64,000 bases of DNA from NCBI RefSeq assembly GCF_041435335.1, contig NZ_CP108430.1:6361001-6425000 (forward strand). The letters run 5' to 3'. The notes below the pieces were generated by a model. The model made no database searches. It was not told the DNA's origin and worked only from the letters and a program-made list of their open reading frames with translations. Position 1 is the first letter of the stretch; each line of letters starts with the position of its first letter. Source of the stretch: Streptomyces sp. NBC_01283. Its GTDB lineage: Bacteria; Actinomycetota; Actinomycetes; Streptomycetales; Streptomycetaceae. Positions 63,899-64,000 of the stretch are shown one piece after another. Made by a program: the position numbers and the translations under genes.

Positions 63899-64000
63899 GT
63901 GCGGGAGTTCATCGTGGAGGCCGACGGCGGGTCGCGGGGCAATCCGGGGCCCGCGGGCTACGGCTCGGTGGTCATCGACGCGACCACGGGGGAGACCCTG
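63899..64000 (+). CDS. RNase H / acid phosphatase fusion, N-terminal part only
   Basis: The first 34 codons before the right edge read REFIVEADGGSRGNPGPAGY, the RNase HI opening with catalytic Asp in EADGGSRGNPG. In Streptomyces the gene next to Nif3 and the zinc ribbon is a bifunctional RNase HI / CobC-like phosphatase (SCO2299), so that full form is expected. The GTG at 63899 is 8 bases after AAGGGA; the GTG at 63893 is in frame too. Confidence 0.85.
   Translation, partial: MREFIVEADGGSRGNPGPAGYGSVVIDATTGETL

Overview
The window is a core stretch of a Streptomyces chromosome, or that of a very close relative. The evidence is very high GC with GC-rich third positions, GTG starts, 4-base start/stop overlaps, an almost complete lack of TTA codons, a SapB-type morphogenetic lantibiotic cluster, and familiar Streptomyces gene sets such as the ECF cobalamin transporter with an SCO2322-like protein and the Nif3 / zinc-ribbon / RNase H-phosphatase run at the right end. 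I see no tRNA, rRNA, insertion sequence, prophage or CRISPR. Family assignments come from reading motifs and from memory of known proteins; no search was run.

Layout. 1-9.4 kb: the N-terminus of a zinc-ribbon protein, a drug-efflux MFS carrying a MarR-like C-terminal domain, a GNAT enzyme, a LysE exporter, a monooxygenase-fold protein, a lipoprotein, a DUF1992 protein, an FHA protein, an O-methyltransferase with a clean operator, a cytoplasmic serpin and a ProP-like MFS. 9.8-13.5 kb: two converging membrane proteins (a GT87/PAP2 fusion and a GT-C-like protein). 13.7-16.4 kb: a CYP125-like P450 diverging from a FadA5-like thiolase. 16.5-23.2 kb: a transglycosylase and a five-gene B12 uptake operon (riboswitch, barrel protein, SCO2322-like protein, ECF T, A and S components). 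23.2-26.2 kb: an MBL hydrolase diverging from aldehyde dehydrogenase plus a 3Fe-4S ferredoxin. 26.4-33.5 kb: the ramCSAB/amf cluster with convergent ramR. 33.8-37.8 kb: a KstR-like TetR regulator diverging from a glycosyltransferase / methyltransferase / alpha-alpha toroid operon. 37.9-47.5 kb: assorted housekeeping and stress genes (LLM oxidoreductase, amidase, CGNR regulator, epoxide hydrolase, methyltransferase, acetyltransferase, MFS). 47.7-51.2 kb: a fused FadE34-like acyl-CoA dehydrogenase with a lipid-transfer thiolase. 51.3-56.3 kb: an MFS pump and an ABC exporter with a DesKR-like two-component system. 56.6-59.5 kb: MaoC hydratase, zinc alcohol dehydrogenase and an Hsd4A-like SDR. 59.6-64 kb: small proteins, a siderophore-binding lipoprotein behind an iron box, Nif3, zinc ribbon and the start of RNase H.

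The main theme is a scattered KstR-type regulon. Exact copies of the core TnnAACnnGTTnnA stand before the MBL/aldehyde-dehydrogenase unit, the regulator/glycosyltransferase unit, the FadE34-like unit and the MaoC unit, and near-copies stand before the P450/thiolase pair and nearer to the aldehyde dehydrogenase. Together these genes make a plausible side-chain activation and beta-oxidation set (P450, ferredoxin, alcohol and aldehyde dehydrogenases, acyl-CoA dehydrogenase, hydratase, hydroxyacyl-CoA dehydrogenase, thiolases) for a steroid-like isoprenoid acid. No ring-degradation or Mce4 import genes are present here. The glycosyltransferase / methyltransferase / toroid operon is the unexplained member.

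Other points worth reading: the only TTA (bldA) codon found in any gene lies in ramR; the SapB-type precursor carries a seven-glycine run; the zinc-ribbon gene appears to start at ATT; and a 42-base repeat family sits at gene 3' ends.
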